From NCBI GenBank assembly GCA_018902765.1, contig JAHIQC010000242.1, positions 1 to 5,727 on the forward strand: a stretch of 5,727 bases of DNA, given 5' to 3'. Position 1 is the stretch's first letter. Every line of letters begins with the position of its first letter. The notes below the pieces were generated by a model that was not told where the DNA came from, did no database searches, and saw nothing but the letters and a program-made list of their open reading frames with translations. The DNA is from Actinomycetota bacterium. Lineage in GTDB: Bacteria; Actinomycetota; Coriobacteriia; Anaerosomatales; JAHIQC01. The translations under genes were made by a program, and so were the position numbers. Of this stretch, positions 5,640 through 5,727 are shown in pieces.

Positions 5640-5727
5640 TCGAGGGCCAGATCACCCCGCTGTTTCCCGTATTGCTTGAGCTCACCGGGCGATTGATCGT
5701 GGTGGTCGGAGGCGGCGTCAAGGCCGA
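5636..5727 (+). CDS. Sirohaem synthase-type precorrin-2 dehydrogenase, N-terminal fragment (runs off the window)
   Basis: Only 30 complete codons are present. The fragment shows PLFPVLLELTGRLIVVVGGG followed by VKA, the typical opening of the CysG-N/SirC/Met8 family: a short strand, then a Rossmann fold with the GGGxxA dinucleotide-binding loop at residues 25-30. These enzymes oxidise precorrin-2 to sirohydrochlorin with NAD+ and some also insert iron to give sirohaem. The ATG overlaps the hemX TGA as ATGA, with GGGTGG (5627-5632) 3 nt upstream. The fragment cannot tell a single-domain SirC from a fusion with a methyltransferase (CysG) or with glutamyl-tRNA reductase. Confidence 0.75.
   Translation, partial: MIEGQITPLFPVLLELTGRLIVVVGGGVKA

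Noticed and set aside
1..5727. Mobile element, CRISPR array, tRNA/rRNA or toxin-antitoxin genes
   Set aside because: I saw no transposase or integrase domain, terminal inverted repeats, spaced direct repeats or tRNA-like cloverleaf. All substantial coding capacity is explained by the ccm/hemX genes.

Overview
The window is a compact, co-directional (+ strand) gene cluster for cytochrome c maturation by the System I (Ccm) pathway, running into haem/sirohaem synthesis. The order is ccmF (81-2156), ccmA (2166-2891), ccmB (2891-3625), ccmC (3635-4492), a small ccmD-like gene (4527-4706), a HemX/CcsA-family membrane protein (4785-5639) and the first 30 codons of a sirohaem-synthase-type NAD-dependent dehydrogenase (5636 to the window edge). 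Junctions are tight: ccmA/ccmB overlap by 1 nt, hemX and the next gene overlap by 4 nt (ATGA), and ccmF-ccmA and ccmB-ccmC are each separated by 9 nt. One polycistronic unit is therefore likely. The only larger gaps are 80 nt or less before ccmF, 34 nt before ccmD and 78 nt before hemX.

How the genes work together, from family knowledge: CcmA (ATPase) and CcmB (membrane subunit) form an ABC complex with CcmC and the small CcmD. CcmC, through its tryptophan-rich WWD loop, loads haem onto the haem chaperone CcmE, and ATP hydrolysis by CcmA releases holo-CcmE. CcmF then takes haem from CcmE and, with the CcmH-type reductase, attaches it to CXXCH motifs of apocytochromes on the outer face of the membrane. 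ccmE, ccmG, ccmH and ccmI are not in the window; ccmE could lie just upstream of base 1. The HemX-like protein and sirohaem-type dehydrogenase link the maturation genes to tetrapyrrole supply, because hemX-like genes often sit beside sirC/hemA/hemC genes.

The organism is a GC-rich bacterium. The ccmF-A-B-C-D order (not ABCDEFGH as in E. coli), the style of CcmB and the CcmD-family protein, the linkage to hemX and a sirohaem gene, and the GTG/TTG start options suggest an anaerobic or facultative cytochrome-rich lineage. A Coriobacteriia-like actinobacterium or a deltaproteobacterial-type group are my best guesses. This placement is inference and weak.

Nothing in the window looks like an undescribed system, mobile element, CRISPR array or RNA gene. 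The points worth a second look are a GC-rich hairpin over the ccmB/ccmC junction together with two competing ccmC starts, a 12-bp hairpin before ccmF, a Glu in the CcmC WWD motif, a strongly eroded WWD motif in the HemX-like protein, a TTG start with a strong Shine-Dalgarno site, and two matching in-frame TAG-9nt-ATG junctions.
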